This document shows, one piece after another, positions 17,936-27,337 of a stretch of 64,000 nt of DNA. Under the pieces are notes generated by a model, which searched no databases, had not been told where the DNA came from, and saw only the letters and a list, made by a program, of their open reading frames with translations. The DNA is from Dehalococcoidia bacterium (GTDB lineage Bacteria > Chloroflexota > Dehalococcoidia > Lucifugimonadales > Lucifugimonadaceae), in NCBI GenBank assembly GCA_014239735.1, contig JAAZYI010000014.1, positions 84,069 through 148,068 of the forward strand. Reading direction: 5' to 3'. Position numbers and translations under genes: made by a program. Position 1 is the stretch's first letter; each line of letters starts with the position of its first letter.

Positions 17936-19285
17936 ATGGATAATAATACAGATAAAGTATTCTCGAAGGATCTTTTTTCAAATTTTTCATCATCAATTTC
18001 ATTCGATAAAAGAATCTATAAAGAAGACATAGAATTATCTATTGCCTATAGCAAGGCATTAAATAAAATAAATATCCTTTCATCTGAAGAACAGAAGAAA
18101 ATTCAAGAAGGTTTAATTTCAATTAACAAAGAAATCGAATCAGGCAAGTTTGAGTGGAGGGATGATTTAGAAGATATTCATATGAATATTGAAAGTAGAT
18201 TGCATGACTTAGTAGGTCTTATTGCTGGAAAAATTCATACTGGCAAATCAAGGAATGATCAGGTTGCTACCTCATTAAGAATGTATCTAAAATCAAGAGT
18301 AGATTACATTCAAAGCTTAATCAGAAACTTAGAAATAGAGATTGTGAGAAAAGCTGACCTAAATTTTGGCACTATCATGCCTTCTTATACTCATTTACAA
18401 AGAGCTCAGCCAGTATTACTTTCTCATCATTTAATGGCTTATTTTGAGATGTTAGAGAGAGATGTCTCTAGATTTTCAGAATGCAAAACTAGAATGGATG
18501 AGCTTATATTAGGAAGTGGAGCCGTTGCTGGATCATTTTATAATATAGATAGGGATTTTCTAGCTAAAGAATTGTGTTTTTCTAGGATAAATAAAAATAG
18601 TATAGATGGAGTTAGTGATAGAGATTTTATTCTAGATTTAGCTAATTGTATTACTACATCTATGATGCATCTGACTAGACTTTCTGAAGAGTTGATTTTG
18701 TGGTCATCAGAAGAATTTAATTTTATTAATTTGCCTGATAATGTTGTTACTACATCTAGTATGATGCCTCAAAAAAGGAACCCAGATTATCCAGAGTTAA
18801 TAAGAGGTAAATTTGGAAGAACAGTAGGAAATTTAGTCTCAATACTTACAATGTTAAAGGCTTTGCCATTATCTTATAATAGAGACATGCAGGAAGATAA
18901 AGAGCCTATATTTGATTCCTTAGATACATATACTTCTTCAATAGAAGTTATGATTGAAATAATTAAAGGCGCTGATTTTAATGATAAAGCCATGCTAGAT
19001 TCTACATCAGGAAATATATTGGCTACTGACTTGGCAGATATTTTAGTAATGAAAGGTATTCCTTTTAGGGAGTCTCATATAACAATAAGTAAATTAACAA
19101 AGAAGCTCCAAAAAGATGGAAAATCAATATCTGATTTATCGGAATCTGAGTTGAGTAAAATATTAGGTGAAGAAATAGAAATAGATAATAATAAAAGTAT
19201 AAATTCTAGAAATATTGTTGCAGGTACTTCTGAAGATAGAGTTAAAGAAGAAATTAAAGTCGCTAAAAGAATCTTAAATATTTAA
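17936..19285 (+). CDS. argH: Argininosuccinate lyase
   Basis: Cleaves argininosuccinate to arginine and fumarate. Fumarase/aspartase superfamily: DIHMNIESRL and GKIHTGKSRNDQVATSLR are conserved substrate regions, THLQRAQPV follows, and TSSMMPQKRNPD near residue 280 is the catalytic-serine loop signature. It has 449 residues. It starts two bases after argG and its stop overlaps the rpe start by one base (TAATG). This is the last arginine gene of the operon. Confidence 0.95.
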   Translation: MDNNTDKVFSKDLFSNFSSSISFDKRIYKEDIELSIAYSKALNKINILSSEEQKKIQEGLISINKEIESGKFEWRDDLEDIHMNIESRLHDLVGLIAGKIHTGKSRNDQVATSLRMYLKSRVDYIQSLIRNLEIEIVRKADLNFGTIMPSYTHLQRAQPVLLSHHLMAYFEMLERDVSRFSECKTRMDELILGSGAVAGSFYNIDRDFLAKELCFSRINKNSIDGVSDRDFILDLANCITTSMMHLTRLSEELILWSSEEFNFINLPDNVVTTSSMMPQKRNPDYPELIRGKFGRTVGNLVSILTMLKALPLSYNRDMQEDKEPIFDSLDTYTSSIEVMIEIIKGADFNDKAMLDSTSGNILATDLADILVMKGIPFRESHITISKLTKKLQKDGKSISDLSESELSKILGEEIEIDNNKSINSRNIVAGTSEDRVKEEIKVAKRILNI

Positions 19286-19971
19286 TGAGTAATATCTCTT
19301 CTGATTTAAAAATTTCTGCTTCTATTTTGGCTGCAGATTTCAAAAATCTTAAAAATCATATACATGAAGCAGAAATTTTTGGGTGTGATGAATTCCATTT
19401 TGATGTTATGGATGGAAAATTTGTACCAGAGATTTCAATGGGCCCAATAATATTAAAGTCTTTGAAGAATTTGATTAATTTGCCTTTAGAGATACATCTC
19501 ATGGTTGATGACCCTCTTGATCAAGTAGATAGTTTTATAGATATAGGAGTAGATATAATCACTTTTCATATTGAAGCATGCAATAATCCATCTGAGTTAA
19601 TTGAAAAAATAAAATCTAAAGATATAAAAGTAGGAATTGCAAAGAACCCCAATACTTCCATGGATAAAATTGAAGAATTTATTGAAGAAGTTGATAGAGT
19701 ATTAATAATGTGCGTGGAGCCCGGATTTTCGGGACAAAAATTTAATGAAAAAGTTGTAGATTCTATATCAGAATTAGATAATTTATTATTAAGAAAAGGT
19801 ATGAGGAGGTCGGTTGATATTTCTGTAGACGGAGGGATAAATTCTTCTACTATAAAAATATGCAAAGAGGCAGGAGCTCAGATTTTTGTATCAGGATCAT
19901 CAATTTTTTGGGAAGGTGAGGTTAGATCTAATATAATGTTATTGAAGAATTCATTGAGGGATAAATCATGA
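19285..19971 (+). CDS. rpe: Ribulose-phosphate 3-epimerase
   Basis: Interconverts ribulose 5-phosphate and xylulose 5-phosphate in the pentose phosphate pathway. TIM barrel with SASILAADF at the N-terminus, FHFDVMDGKFVP (metal-binding His and Asp), EIHLMVDDP, CVEPGFSGQKF and SVDGGINSS (catalytic Asp and phosphate site). 228 residues, normal. It overlaps argH by one base and fakA by four bases, so it is translated with them although the pathways differ. Confidence 0.93.
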   Translation: MSNISSDLKISASILAADFKNLKNHIHEAEIFGCDEFHFDVMDGKFVPEISMGPIILKSLKNLINLPLEIHLMVDDPLDQVDSFIDIGVDIITFHIEACNNPSELIEKIKSKDIKVGIAKNPNTSMDKIEEFIEEVDRVLIMCVEPGFSGQKFNEKVVDSISELDNLLLRKGMRRSVDISVDGGINSSTIKICKEAGAQIFVSGSSIFWEGEVRSNIMLLKNSLRDKS

Positions 19972-21551
19972 CAGAAAATGATGTTATTAAAAGAGGACTA
20001 GATACTGAAGATTACATTCAGTTAATCAAGGTTTTTGCTTTATCGTTAGAAGAGCATAGAGAAATTATGAATTCTTTAAATGTTTTTCCAGTTCCAGATG
20101 CAGATACTGGAACAAATATGTATATTTCTGTAAAGGGAATTATAGATAGTCTTGATAATAGAGATTCTTATAGTGATTTGAACTTGCTTTCCAAAGATGT
20201 AGCTGATTTCGCATTACTTTCTGCCCAAGGAAATAGCGGTTTATTAATTGCTCAATTATTCAGAGGAATTCATAAGGGTATTTCTAGTTCTGATATCTTG
20301 GGTTTATCTGAATTAGCAGGATCATTGCAACAAAGTTATGAGTACGCTTTTAGCTCTATGCATGAACCTCAAGAAGGAACAATGATAACTGTGATGAGAG
20401 AATGCGCAAAGATAGCAAAGAAATATTTAGAAACCAAAAATCCTAATTTTAAAGAAGCTTTAGAAACAATTAGTAAAGGAGCAAAGTCTGCCGTTGAAGA
20501 AACAAAGGGTCAGATGGAGCTTCTTACGCAGGCTGACGTTATTGATTCTGGTGCTTATGGATTTTCAGTAATGCTAGAAGCTGCATACAACTGTATTGAA
20601 TCTGATGAAATAGGTAATGTTAATTTAAGAGTAGATGGTACTAATTCATTCATTCCTGAAATTCCAAATTACTATTCTCCTAAGGAGGAATTTTTTCAAT
20701 CATCATCCCATGATGAAGATTGGGGTTATTGTGTAGTCTTTGCTATTACTGGCGAAAACTTAGATGTCGAAAAAATAAAAGACAATCTATCTGATAAAGG
20801 GAGGTCTTTAGTGGTAACTGGTAGTGAAAAAGTATGCAAGATTCATATCCACTCTGAAAATCCTGATAAGATAATTGATTTTTCAAAGAATTTTGGAAAT
20901 ATTTCTAACGAAAATATTACTAATATGGATGAGCAATACAAAGAGATGAAAGAAAAGATTTCAAGTCAGGTTTCATCTGAGATTTCTTTGCTAGTTTCTT
21001 CTGAAGGAGAGGGGATAGTAAGTTTTTTACAGGATAATACCTTTGGGTCCATAAAAATATTGTCAAACTCTGATTTAGATGAAATGAAAAATGAAGATTT
21101 TAATTCGATTATTGATGATTTATCTTCTCAGCAAATAATATGTATACCAAATTCAGAAGATAGTTTTGAAAAATTTAAAGATTTTTCAAAATCTTTTAAA
21201 AATATAAACCTAATAGATAGCTTCAATGATGCTCAATTAATTTCTGCTATATTTTCATTTAGCCCTGAGCAAAATTTAGGTAATAATTTAAGCATTATTA
21301 AGTCATCTGTTGATGATTGCAGTAGCTTTGAAATTACAAGAGATGAATTTGATAATAGAGAATCTTTGATAAAGAGTCTTAAGGAAGATAATTTTAATGG
21401 AGACTTCGTTTCTATTGTTTATCATGAATCCAGTCCCCAAAATCATATAGATTTTTTAAAAGAAATACTTGCAGAGGAATTTGAAATTAATGATACAGAA
21501 TTAATAAGCCATTCGTCTCAGTTATACTATTTTATGTTACTAGTAGAGTAG
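19968..21551 (+). CDS. fakA: FakA-type fatty acid kinase ATP-binding subunit (DhaL/DAK2 domain)
   Basis: Kinase subunit that phosphorylates fatty acids bound to FakB so they can enter phospholipid synthesis. The N-terminal DhaL domain has FPVPDADTGTNM (about residues 42-53), with the Asp residues that hold Mg-ATP, and LSAQGNSGLLIAQLFRG. QADVIDSGAYG marks the later part of this domain. The remaining 300 residues match the YloV/FakA middle and C-terminal domains only loosely and are Ser/Asp/Glu-rich. It has 527 residues. A DegV gene follows 70 bases downstream, giving the FakA-FakB pair. The function is inferred from this pairing. Confidence 0.82.
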   Translation: MTENDVIKRGLDTEDYIQLIKVFALSLEEHREIMNSLNVFPVPDADTGTNMYISVKGIIDSLDNRDSYSDLNLLSKDVADFALLSAQGNSGLLIAQLFRGIHKGISSSDILGLSELAGSLQQSYEYAFSSMHEPQEGTMITVMRECAKIAKKYLETKNPNFKEALETISKGAKSAVEETKGQMELLTQADVIDSGAYGFSVMLEAAYNCIESDEIGNVNLRVDGTNSFIPEIPNYYSPKEEFFQSSSHDEDWGYCVVFAITGENLDVEKIKDNLSDKGRSLVVTGSEKVCKIHIHSENPDKIIDFSKNFGNISNENITNMDEQYKEMKEKISSQVSSEISLLVSSEGEGIVSFLQDNTFGSIKILSNSDLDEMKNEDFNSIIDDLSSQQIICIPNSEDSFEKFKDFSKSFKNINLIDSFNDAQLISAIFSFSPEQNLGNNLSIIKSSVDDCSSFEITRDEFDNRESLIKSLKEDNFNGDFVSIVYHESSPQNHIDFLKEILAEEFEINDTELISHSSQLYYFMLLVE

Positions 21552-21620
21552 TGTCTCCTATTTACAGTTAGGTTTGTATCTTGTAAATTATATTTATACC
21601 TAATATGCTGAGGAGAGAAT

Positions 21621-22526
21621 ATGTCTATAGGAATAATATGTGATAGCGCAAGCGATATACCTCAAGCTTATACAAAAAAGCTTGGTTTAGTTGAAGTACC
21701 TATTAATATAAATTTTGGAGATAAAGTATTAAAAGAAAATATAGATATCAATGGAGATGATTACTATAAAAAGTTGGTGTCTTCAGATATTTTTCCTACT
21801 ACTTCTCAGCCCTCTCCTGGAGATTTTGAAAAAATATATTCTGCTGAATTAAAAAAGCACTCAGAATTACTTTCTATACATATTTCTAGCAAGGTGAGTG
21901 GAACATATAGTTCAGCTATTCAAGCAGCCGAAAAGGTTGGTAAAGGAAAAATAACTGTAATTGATAGTAAAAGTGTGAGCATGGGTGCTGGATTGGTAAT
22001 AATTTCAGTAGCAAATCATTTAAAAGCTAATAAATCTACAAAAATGGCCGATCTAGTAAAACTAACTAATGAATTAAGTAAAAAATCTAAAATTTTGGTC
22101 GCATGCGAAACAGTAGAATACATGAAAAGAGGCGGAAGAATAAGTGCAGGAGCCGCATTCTTCGGTGGTCTGATGAATGTAAAGCCAGTTATTGGAAATA
22201 ATGATGAAGGTGAAGTTGTATCAATCTCTCGGCCAAGATCAATGGTGAAAGCGCTTTCATTTTTAAGAATGGAAGCTGAACGACATATAAATCATCAAGG
22301 TATGGCTGTAATGCAAACCACAGAATCATTTGATTCAAGAGCGCTATACAATTCATTGGCAGGAAATGAAACTGTTAAGAAAGATAAAAAGAGTAAATCT
22401 GCAGCCTCTACAGATAATATGTATGTTGGAGAAGTGATAAAAGCTCAATTTGGACCAGCTGTTGGAACTCATGCTGGGCCAGGAGCTGTTGGAATAGCTT
22501 TCATTGGTGATCTTCCAAAAAAATAA
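21621..22526 (+). CDS. fakB: DegV family fatty-acid-binding protein (FakB type)
   Basis: Binds a fatty acid and presents it to FakA for phosphorylation. The DegV fold begins IGIICDSASDIP; FPTTSQPSPGDFEKIY contains the conserved Thr-Ser-Gln-Pro-Ser segment that holds the carboxylate, and ISSKVSGTYSSA is the second ligand loop. VGTHAGPGAVGIAF closes the domain. It has 301 residues, slightly longer than the usual 280; the extra is a Lys/Ser-rich loop near residue 255. An AGGAG ribosome site precedes the ATG. Confidence 0.85.
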   Translation: MSIGIICDSASDIPQAYTKKLGLVEVPININFGDKVLKENIDINGDDYYKKLVSSDIFPTTSQPSPGDFEKIYSAELKKHSELLSIHISSKVSGTYSSAIQAAEKVGKGKITVIDSKSVSMGAGLVIISVANHLKANKSTKMADLVKLTNELSKKSKILVACETVEYMKRGGRISAGAAFFGGLMNVKPVIGNNDEGEVVSISRPRSMVKALSFLRMEAERHINHQGMAVMQTTESFDSRALYNSLAGNETVKKDKKSKSAASTDNMYVGEVIKAQFGPAVGTHAGPGAVGIAFIGDLPKK

Positions 22527-22555
22527 ACCTTTTTAAAAAAGATAATTCAAATAAT

Positions 22556-24670
22556 TTGCAAAAAAGTTTAGCAAAAGAGTTAAACATAAGATCGTCCACC
22601 GAATCTAAGTTAAATGAACTTGGCATAAAAACCCCGTTAAATTTATTAAATTATTTTCCTGCTAGGCACATTGATTATTCCGAAGTGAAGAAGATATTTC
22701 AGTGTAGTAAAACTGAAAATGTGACAATTGTTGGTCAAGTAATTAAATCAGTTAAAAGAAGAATTGGACCTAAAATGAGCTCTTGTGTGGCAACTTTAAC
22801 AGACGATACTGGATTTATAGATATAATTTGGCATGGGCAGCCTTATTTAACTTCAAAGTATCCTAAGGGCACCTGGATTTCAGTTAGTGGCAAGATTTCA
22901 AAATATGGAAATAAATTACAGATATCTAGCCCAGAAACAGAAATAATTGAACCTTCTAATGAACCTTCTTCAAATGGAAAGATAATGCCAGTTTATTCAC
23001 TCAAAGATAAAATTCCTCAGGCAACATTTAGATCAATAATAAAAAAATGTCTTGATAAATATCATGGTAATATTACTGAGTATATTCCTTCAGAAATTCT
23101 AAAAGACTTGGGTATGCTTGAAATAAATAATGCCATGAAAAACCTTCATTTTCCTGAGAATCTAGAATATTTAAACGTTTCTAGGAAAAGGTTCCTTTTT
23201 GAGAAAATGCTATTCAATCAAATTTTTATGCTAATGAGGAAATATGAGCGAGAAAAAAATTATAATCTTGAAAAAATTATAATAGAAGACTTGTTTATCA
23301 ATGATTTAAAAAATTATTTCAACTTTCCTCTCACTGATGATCAGTTAAATTCAATTGATGAGATTATAGATGATTTGTCTAAAAACATTCCAATGAGAAG
23401 AATATTACAAGGAGAAGTTGGGAGTGGAAAAACATTAGTTGCTTTAGTTAGTTTATTTTCAATTGTAAGATCAGGATACCAAGGCGCTTTTATGGCTCCT
23501 ACTGAAATATTAGCTGAACAACATTTCATTAATATAAAAGAACAATTTGAAGGCAATAATTATTTAGATTTTAGTAATAAAGTAATTTCAATAAAAATGC
23601 CGGGAATTATGGATAGAGGAATGGTTGTTGGGCTATTAACTGGGAGTCAGACCTCTTCTGAAAAAAAACTTATCCATAAGTTAGTTAATAATAGAGAAAT
23701 AGACTTAGTTGTCGGGACCCATGCTTTGTTCCAAGAAGATTTTAATCCTACCAAACTTGGTTTGGTAGTAGTTGATGAGCAGCATAGATTTGGCGTTTCT
23801 CAAAGAGATGCTTTGGTAAAAAAATCTAAGGTTTCGCATTTATTATCAATGTCAGCCACGCCAATACCAAGAAGTTTGGCATTAACTTTATATGGAGATC
23901 TTGAGGTTAGCACTTTACGCAACTGTCCTGAAGGTAGAAAGGAAATTGACACGCTATGGTGCAGAGAAGATCAAGACAAGAAAGAAGCCTACTTAAAAAT
24001 TTATAATGAAATTGAATTCGGCAAACAAGCATTTATTGTTTGTCCTTTAATTCATAAGTCAGAAAAAATAGACTCTATTTCAGTTGAAGAAATGGTAATA
24101 GATCTAAAAGATTCAATATTAAAAGAAGTAAAAATGGATGTACTCCATGGGGAGATGAGCATGGAAGAAAAAAGTAGGGTAATGAACAGATTTAAAAATA
24201 ATGAATTTAGTTTATTAGTTGCTACGCCTGTGATTGAAGTAGGAGTTGATATACCTAATGCTACTTGCGTGGTAATTGAATCTGCGGATAGATTTGGATT
24301 AGCTCAATTGCATCAAATAAGAGGGAGAGTTGGTAGAGGAGCTGAAAAAAGTTATTGTTATTTGTTTACAAGAAATATTTCTGAAAATGCTGATGAGAGA
24401 CTTGATTCATTTGAAAAAACTAAAAATGGATTTGATCTAGCAGAAGCAGATTTAAAAATTAGGGGCCCAGGAGACTATATTGGTAGTAAGCAGAGCGGAA
24501 TGAATGATATTTCTTACGAGATGATTAATGACAATGAGACTTTATCAGATTCAAGGAAATGGGCGACGAGGATTGTGAATAGTAAAAGAAATTTAGGAAC
24601 AGAATACAATAATCTTAGAGAAGAATTTAAAAAAAGAGGATTTGATTTTACTAATATAGGAATATCTTAA
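22556..24670 (+). CDS. recG: ATP-dependent DNA helicase RecG
   Basis: Double-stranded DNA translocase that regresses stalled replication forks and processes branched recombination intermediates. The N-terminal OB/wedge region spans about residues 50-150. Helicase motifs follow: QGEVGSGKT (Walker A, near 280), VVDEQHRFGV (motif II, DExH), LSMSATPIPRSLALTLYGDLE (TIP region), VATPVIEVGVDIPNA and HQIRGRVGRG (motif VI). It has 704 residues, full length for RecG. Start is TTG at 22556. Its 3' end overlaps the convergent amidohydrolase by four bases. Confidence 0.95.
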   Translation: MQKSLAKELNIRSSTESKLNELGIKTPLNLLNYFPARHIDYSEVKKIFQCSKTENVTIVGQVIKSVKRRIGPKMSSCVATLTDDTGFIDIIWHGQPYLTSKYPKGTWISVSGKISKYGNKLQISSPETEIIEPSNEPSSNGKIMPVYSLKDKIPQATFRSIIKKCLDKYHGNITEYIPSEILKDLGMLEINNAMKNLHFPENLEYLNVSRKRFLFEKMLFNQIFMLMRKYEREKNYNLEKIIIEDLFINDLKNYFNFPLTDDQLNSIDEIIDDLSKNIPMRRILQGEVGSGKTLVALVSLFSIVRSGYQGAFMAPTEILAEQHFINIKEQFEGNNYLDFSNKVISIKMPGIMDRGMVVGLLTGSQTSSEKKLIHKLVNNREIDLVVGTHALFQEDFNPTKLGLVVVDEQHRFGVSQRDALVKKSKVSHLLSMSATPIPRSLALTLYGDLEVSTLRNCPEGRKEIDTLWCREDQDKKEAYLKIYNEIEFGKQAFIVCPLIHKSEKIDSISVEEMVIDLKDSILKEVKMDVLHGEMSMEEKSRVMNRFKNNEFSLLVATPVIEVGVDIPNATCVVIESADRFGLAQLHQIRGRVGRGAEKSYCYLFTRNISENADERLDSFEKTKNGFDLAEADLKIRGPGDYIGSKQSGMNDISYEMINDNETLSDSRKWATRIVNSKRNLGTEYNNLREEFKKRGFDFTNIGIS

Positions 24671-25560
24671 GTAACAACCTCAAGAATTGAGATAGCATCC
24701 CTGTTAATAATTCCTTCAATAGAATCCTCTGGTATTGTAGGTAGATTGTATTTTTTTGAATATTTACTTAGCTCTATTAGTTTTTCTTTCGTTTCATTAG
24801 GTGTTGTTATTGGCCAATCTGAGCCAAAGAAAATTTTATCTATTACTCCCCACTCACTGAATAAGTTTAAGCCGTTCCAAAAGGACCAAGGCCTATAAAA
24901 TTGAGCAGAAACATCTGCAAACACATTTCTGTGCTTTCTTACTACTGACATACAATCAGGTTGCCATGGATGAGCAAGATGAGCCAAGATAATTTTTAAA
25001 TTTGGGAATACCATCGCAACTTTATCTATATGTTTAGGATGAGCATAGTCCAGAGGCGCATTAGTAACGGGAGAAGTTCCTTGGTGAAAAATTATTGGTA
25101 TATTATCCTTCTCTAGCTTTGAATAAAGTTTCATTGCTTCTGGGCTAATCGGATGGAAATCTTGATAATTTGGACCTAGTTTTATTCCTTTTAATTTTAA
25201 TTCATTTACACAGCGATCATATTCTTCTTCAAGGTTAGGATCCATAGGATGAAGAGACATAAATGGCATGACCTTTTCAGGTGCATATGATGCTACTTTT
25301 GCTGCTATGTCATTATGATTTAAATCTTTACTCCACCCCGGAGACGAAAGTATTTCCTCTTTTTTATTCCAAGGTTTAGGAGCTATACCAAAAATAAAAG
25401 TTTTATCTACATCTTTAAAAGCTTCTAAATATTCTTTAACAGAATTCGTTAACTTTGTAGGTTGCCCTGAACCTGATTTCATGGCATTTTCATACCTAAT
25501 TTCTGACTCAGGAACTTCTAATTCATGGCTTGGTAAATGTGTATGTACGTCAACTATCAT
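24667..25560 (-). CDS. Amidohydrolase family 2 (TIM-barrel metal hydrolase/decarboxylase-like)
   Basis: Amidohydrolase_2 (ACMS decarboxylase-like) enzyme. The metal ligands are visible: His6 and His8 in VDVHTHLP, His159 in IIFHQG, His194/197 in LAHLAHP, and Asp248 in FGSDWP. It has 297 residues. Members hydrolyse or decarboxylate cyclic or aromatic acids; the substrate cannot be assigned. Its ATG lies three bases after the CCA end of tRNA-Glu on the same strand and has no ribosome site in between, so the mRNA 5' end may be made by tRNA 3' processing. Confidence 0.82.
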   Translation of the reverse strand: MIVDVHTHLPSHELEVPESEIRYENAMKSGSGQPTKLTNSVKEYLEAFKDVDKTFIFGIAPKPWNKKEEILSSPGWSKDLNHNDIAAKVASYAPEKVMPFMSLHPMDPNLEEEYDRCVNELKLKGIKLGPNYQDFHPISPEAMKLYSKLEKDNIPIIFHQGTSPVTNAPLDYAHPKHIDKVAMVFPNLKIILAHLAHPWQPDCMSVVRKHRNVFADVSAQFYRPWSFWNGLNLFSEWGVIDKIFFGSDWPITTPNETKEKLIELSKYSKKYNLPTIPEDSIEGIINRDAISILEVVT

Positions 25561-25563
25561 ATT

Positions 25564-25640
25564 TGGTACCCCGTACGAGATTCGAACTCGTGATCTCCAC
25601 CTTGAAAGGGTGGCGTGTTGGGCCGCTACACTAACGGGGC
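25564..25640 (-). tRNA. tRNA-Glu (anticodon UUC), CCA encoded
   Basis: Read on the minus strand, the acceptor stem GCCCCGT pairs with ACGGGGT (first pair G-U), followed by discriminator A and an encoded CCA. The D arm is GTGT/ACAC with a nine-base loop. The anticodon stem is CCACC/GGTGG around loop CTTTCAA, giving anticodon TTC. The T arm is ACGAG/CTCGT around TTCGAAT. All arms pair well in 77 nt including CCA. It lies 13 bp after argC and 3 bp before an amidohydrolase ATG. Confidence 0.97.
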
Positions 25641-25653
25641 CTTCCTCAAGACT

Positions 25654-26637
25654 CTAAGGATACAATGCCATATTATTTAATCCAAGTGTTTCATCAAAAC
25701 TAAACATAATGTTCATGTTTTGGACTGCTTGCCCTGCAGCACCTTTGACTAAGTTATCAATTACAGAAATTATTCTATAATTATTAATATTAGATTTTTT
25801 AGGTAATTCTTGTATGAATATGTTGCAATTATTTGTTCCTCTTACCTCTTTAACTCTTGGTGGCTCTGAATAAACATTTGCAAATGGCATGCCATCAAAA
25901 TGATGTTTATAATTTTCAATATCTATCTTATCTTCTGATTGAAAGTATATTGTGGAAAAGATGCCTCTAGTTATAGAACTTAGTTGAGTAGTAAGATAGA
26001 CATTCTTATTAATATTATTTTCAATTTCAGGTTCATGTCTATGACCCTTAATAGAATAAGCGGAAATATTATCTGATATCTCAGAAAAAGAATGATTTAT
26101 ATTTTGAGATCTTCCTGCGCCAGAAATGCCTGTCTTCGCATCCACAATTATATTTGAGATATTAATATTTTCTAAAGGCAGCAATGGTATAGTTGCGCAT
26201 GTTGGGAAGCATCCAGGATTAGCAATAAATTTAGATGATTTTATTTCCTCTTTATTTTTTTCAGGAAGCCCATATATGAATTTATTTATTAATGATGGAT
26301 AGGGATGTTTTACATCATATATATTTTCATATATATCAATTGGCAGTCTAAAATCAGCACTAAAATCAATAACTGGTATGTCGTTATTTACATATTGCCC
26401 AATAATTTCTGCGCTTGCTTTATGAGGAAGTGCAGAGAAAATTAAATCAACGTCTTCTTGCAAGCTTTCAGTTATTTTTAATTTACCATTATAAAAAGGG
26501 AATACTTCACCAAGCGTCTTTCCAGCCTGACTTCTTCCTGTGACTTGCATTACTTCAACTTCAGGATGGTTAGTTAGTATTCTCATTAGCTCCATACCTG
26601 AATAGCTAGTTATGTTTAGAATTCCAATTTTTAACAT
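25654..26637 (-). CDS. argC: N-acetyl-gamma-glutamyl-phosphate reductase
   Basis: NADPH-dependent third step of arginine synthesis, reducing acetylglutamyl phosphate to the semialdehyde. The active-site Cys143 is in IANPGCFPTCA, and KTGISGAGR and KGHRHEPEI are conserved substrate regions. The N-terminal loop reads GILNITSYSG (residues 5-14) where most ArgC have G-x-x-G-A-x-G-Y-x-G, so two glycines are replaced; I recall similar loops in Chloroflexota. It has 327 residues. An AAGGAG ribosome site precedes the ATG. It is apart from argJBDGH and co-directional with tRNA-Glu. Confidence 0.92.
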   Translation of the reverse strand: MLKIGILNITSYSGMELMRILTNHPEVEVMQVTGRSQAGKTLGEVFPFYNGKLKITESLQEDVDLIFSALPHKASAEIIGQYVNNDIPVIDFSADFRLPIDIYENIYDVKHPYPSLINKFIYGLPEKNKEEIKSSKFIANPGCFPTCATIPLLPLENINISNIIVDAKTGISGAGRSQNINHSFSEISDNISAYSIKGHRHEPEIENNINKNVYLTTQLSSITRGIFSTIYFQSEDKIDIENYKHHFDGMPFANVYSEPPRVKEVRGTNNCNIFIQELPKKSNINNYRIISVIDNLVKGAAGQAVQNMNIMFSFDETLGLNNMALYP

Positions 26638-26672
26638 TTTGGCTCCTTTTAAGGGTCAAAGCCTAACATTTT

Positions 26673-27332
26673 TTAATTAATTTGTCTCTGAAATTTACAT
26701 AAATTTTGAATAGAACATTTTACGCAAGAAGGTTTTCTAGAATGACATACTTTTCTTCCATGCTCTATTATTAATACATGAAATTTATAACGATCTTCAG
26801 TTTTAACTTTATTTTCTAATATTCCATGAGCTTCATCCGCACTTACTTTGCTGGATATTAAGCCAATTCTCTTTGATACTCTATGAACATGCGTGTCTAC
26901 TGGTATAACCGGTAACCCAAAAGAGAAAGCCAAGACACAAGAAGCTGTTTTAGGACCAATTCCATTTATTGATGTAAGCCAATTCCTAGCTTTTGTAATG
27001 CTCATGTCTTTTAAGAAATCGATGTTTAATTTTCCAACTCTATTTTTTATTTCAGAAAGGACACTAATTATTCTTTTTGATTTTATATTAGATAGGCCTC
27101 CTGATTTTATAAGTTTTGCTATTTTTTTATCATCAGTAGCTATAATATTTTCATAATTATCATAATGACCCTTAAGGTTGTTGAATGCTTTTTCTGCATT
27201 TAAATCAGATGTGTGTTGTGTAAGGATGGTAAAAATTAATTCATCAATAGGAGACATTCTCCTCTCCCACACAGGATCAGAATAATTTGATTTTAACTTT
27301 TTAATTATTGTGTTAACCGTAGAATTATTCAT
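26673..27332 (-). CDS. nth: Endonuclease III (DNA glycosylase/AP lyase)
   Basis: Base-excision repair enzyme removing oxidised pyrimidines. The helix-hairpin-helix NGIGPKTASCVLAF holds Lys128, the lyase nucleophile, and Asp146 in VDTHVHRVSKR is the second catalytic residue. The C-terminal [4Fe-4S] ligands Cys196, Cys203, Cys206 and Cys212 have the classic C-x6-C-x2-C-x5-C spacing. It has 219 residues. It is co-directional with argC downstream and the prenyl synthase gene five bases upstream. Confidence 0.95.
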   Translation of the reverse strand: MNNSTVNTIIKKLKSNYSDPVWERRMSPIDELIFTILTQHTSDLNAEKAFNNLKGHYDNYENIIATDDKKIAKLIKSGGLSNIKSKRIISVLSEIKNRVGKLNIDFLKDMSITKARNWLTSINGIGPKTASCVLAFSFGLPVIPVDTHVHRVSKRIGLISSKVSADEAHGILENKVKTEDRYKFHVLIIEHGRKVCHSRKPSCVKCSIQNLCKFQRQIN

Positions 27333-27337
27333 TAAAA

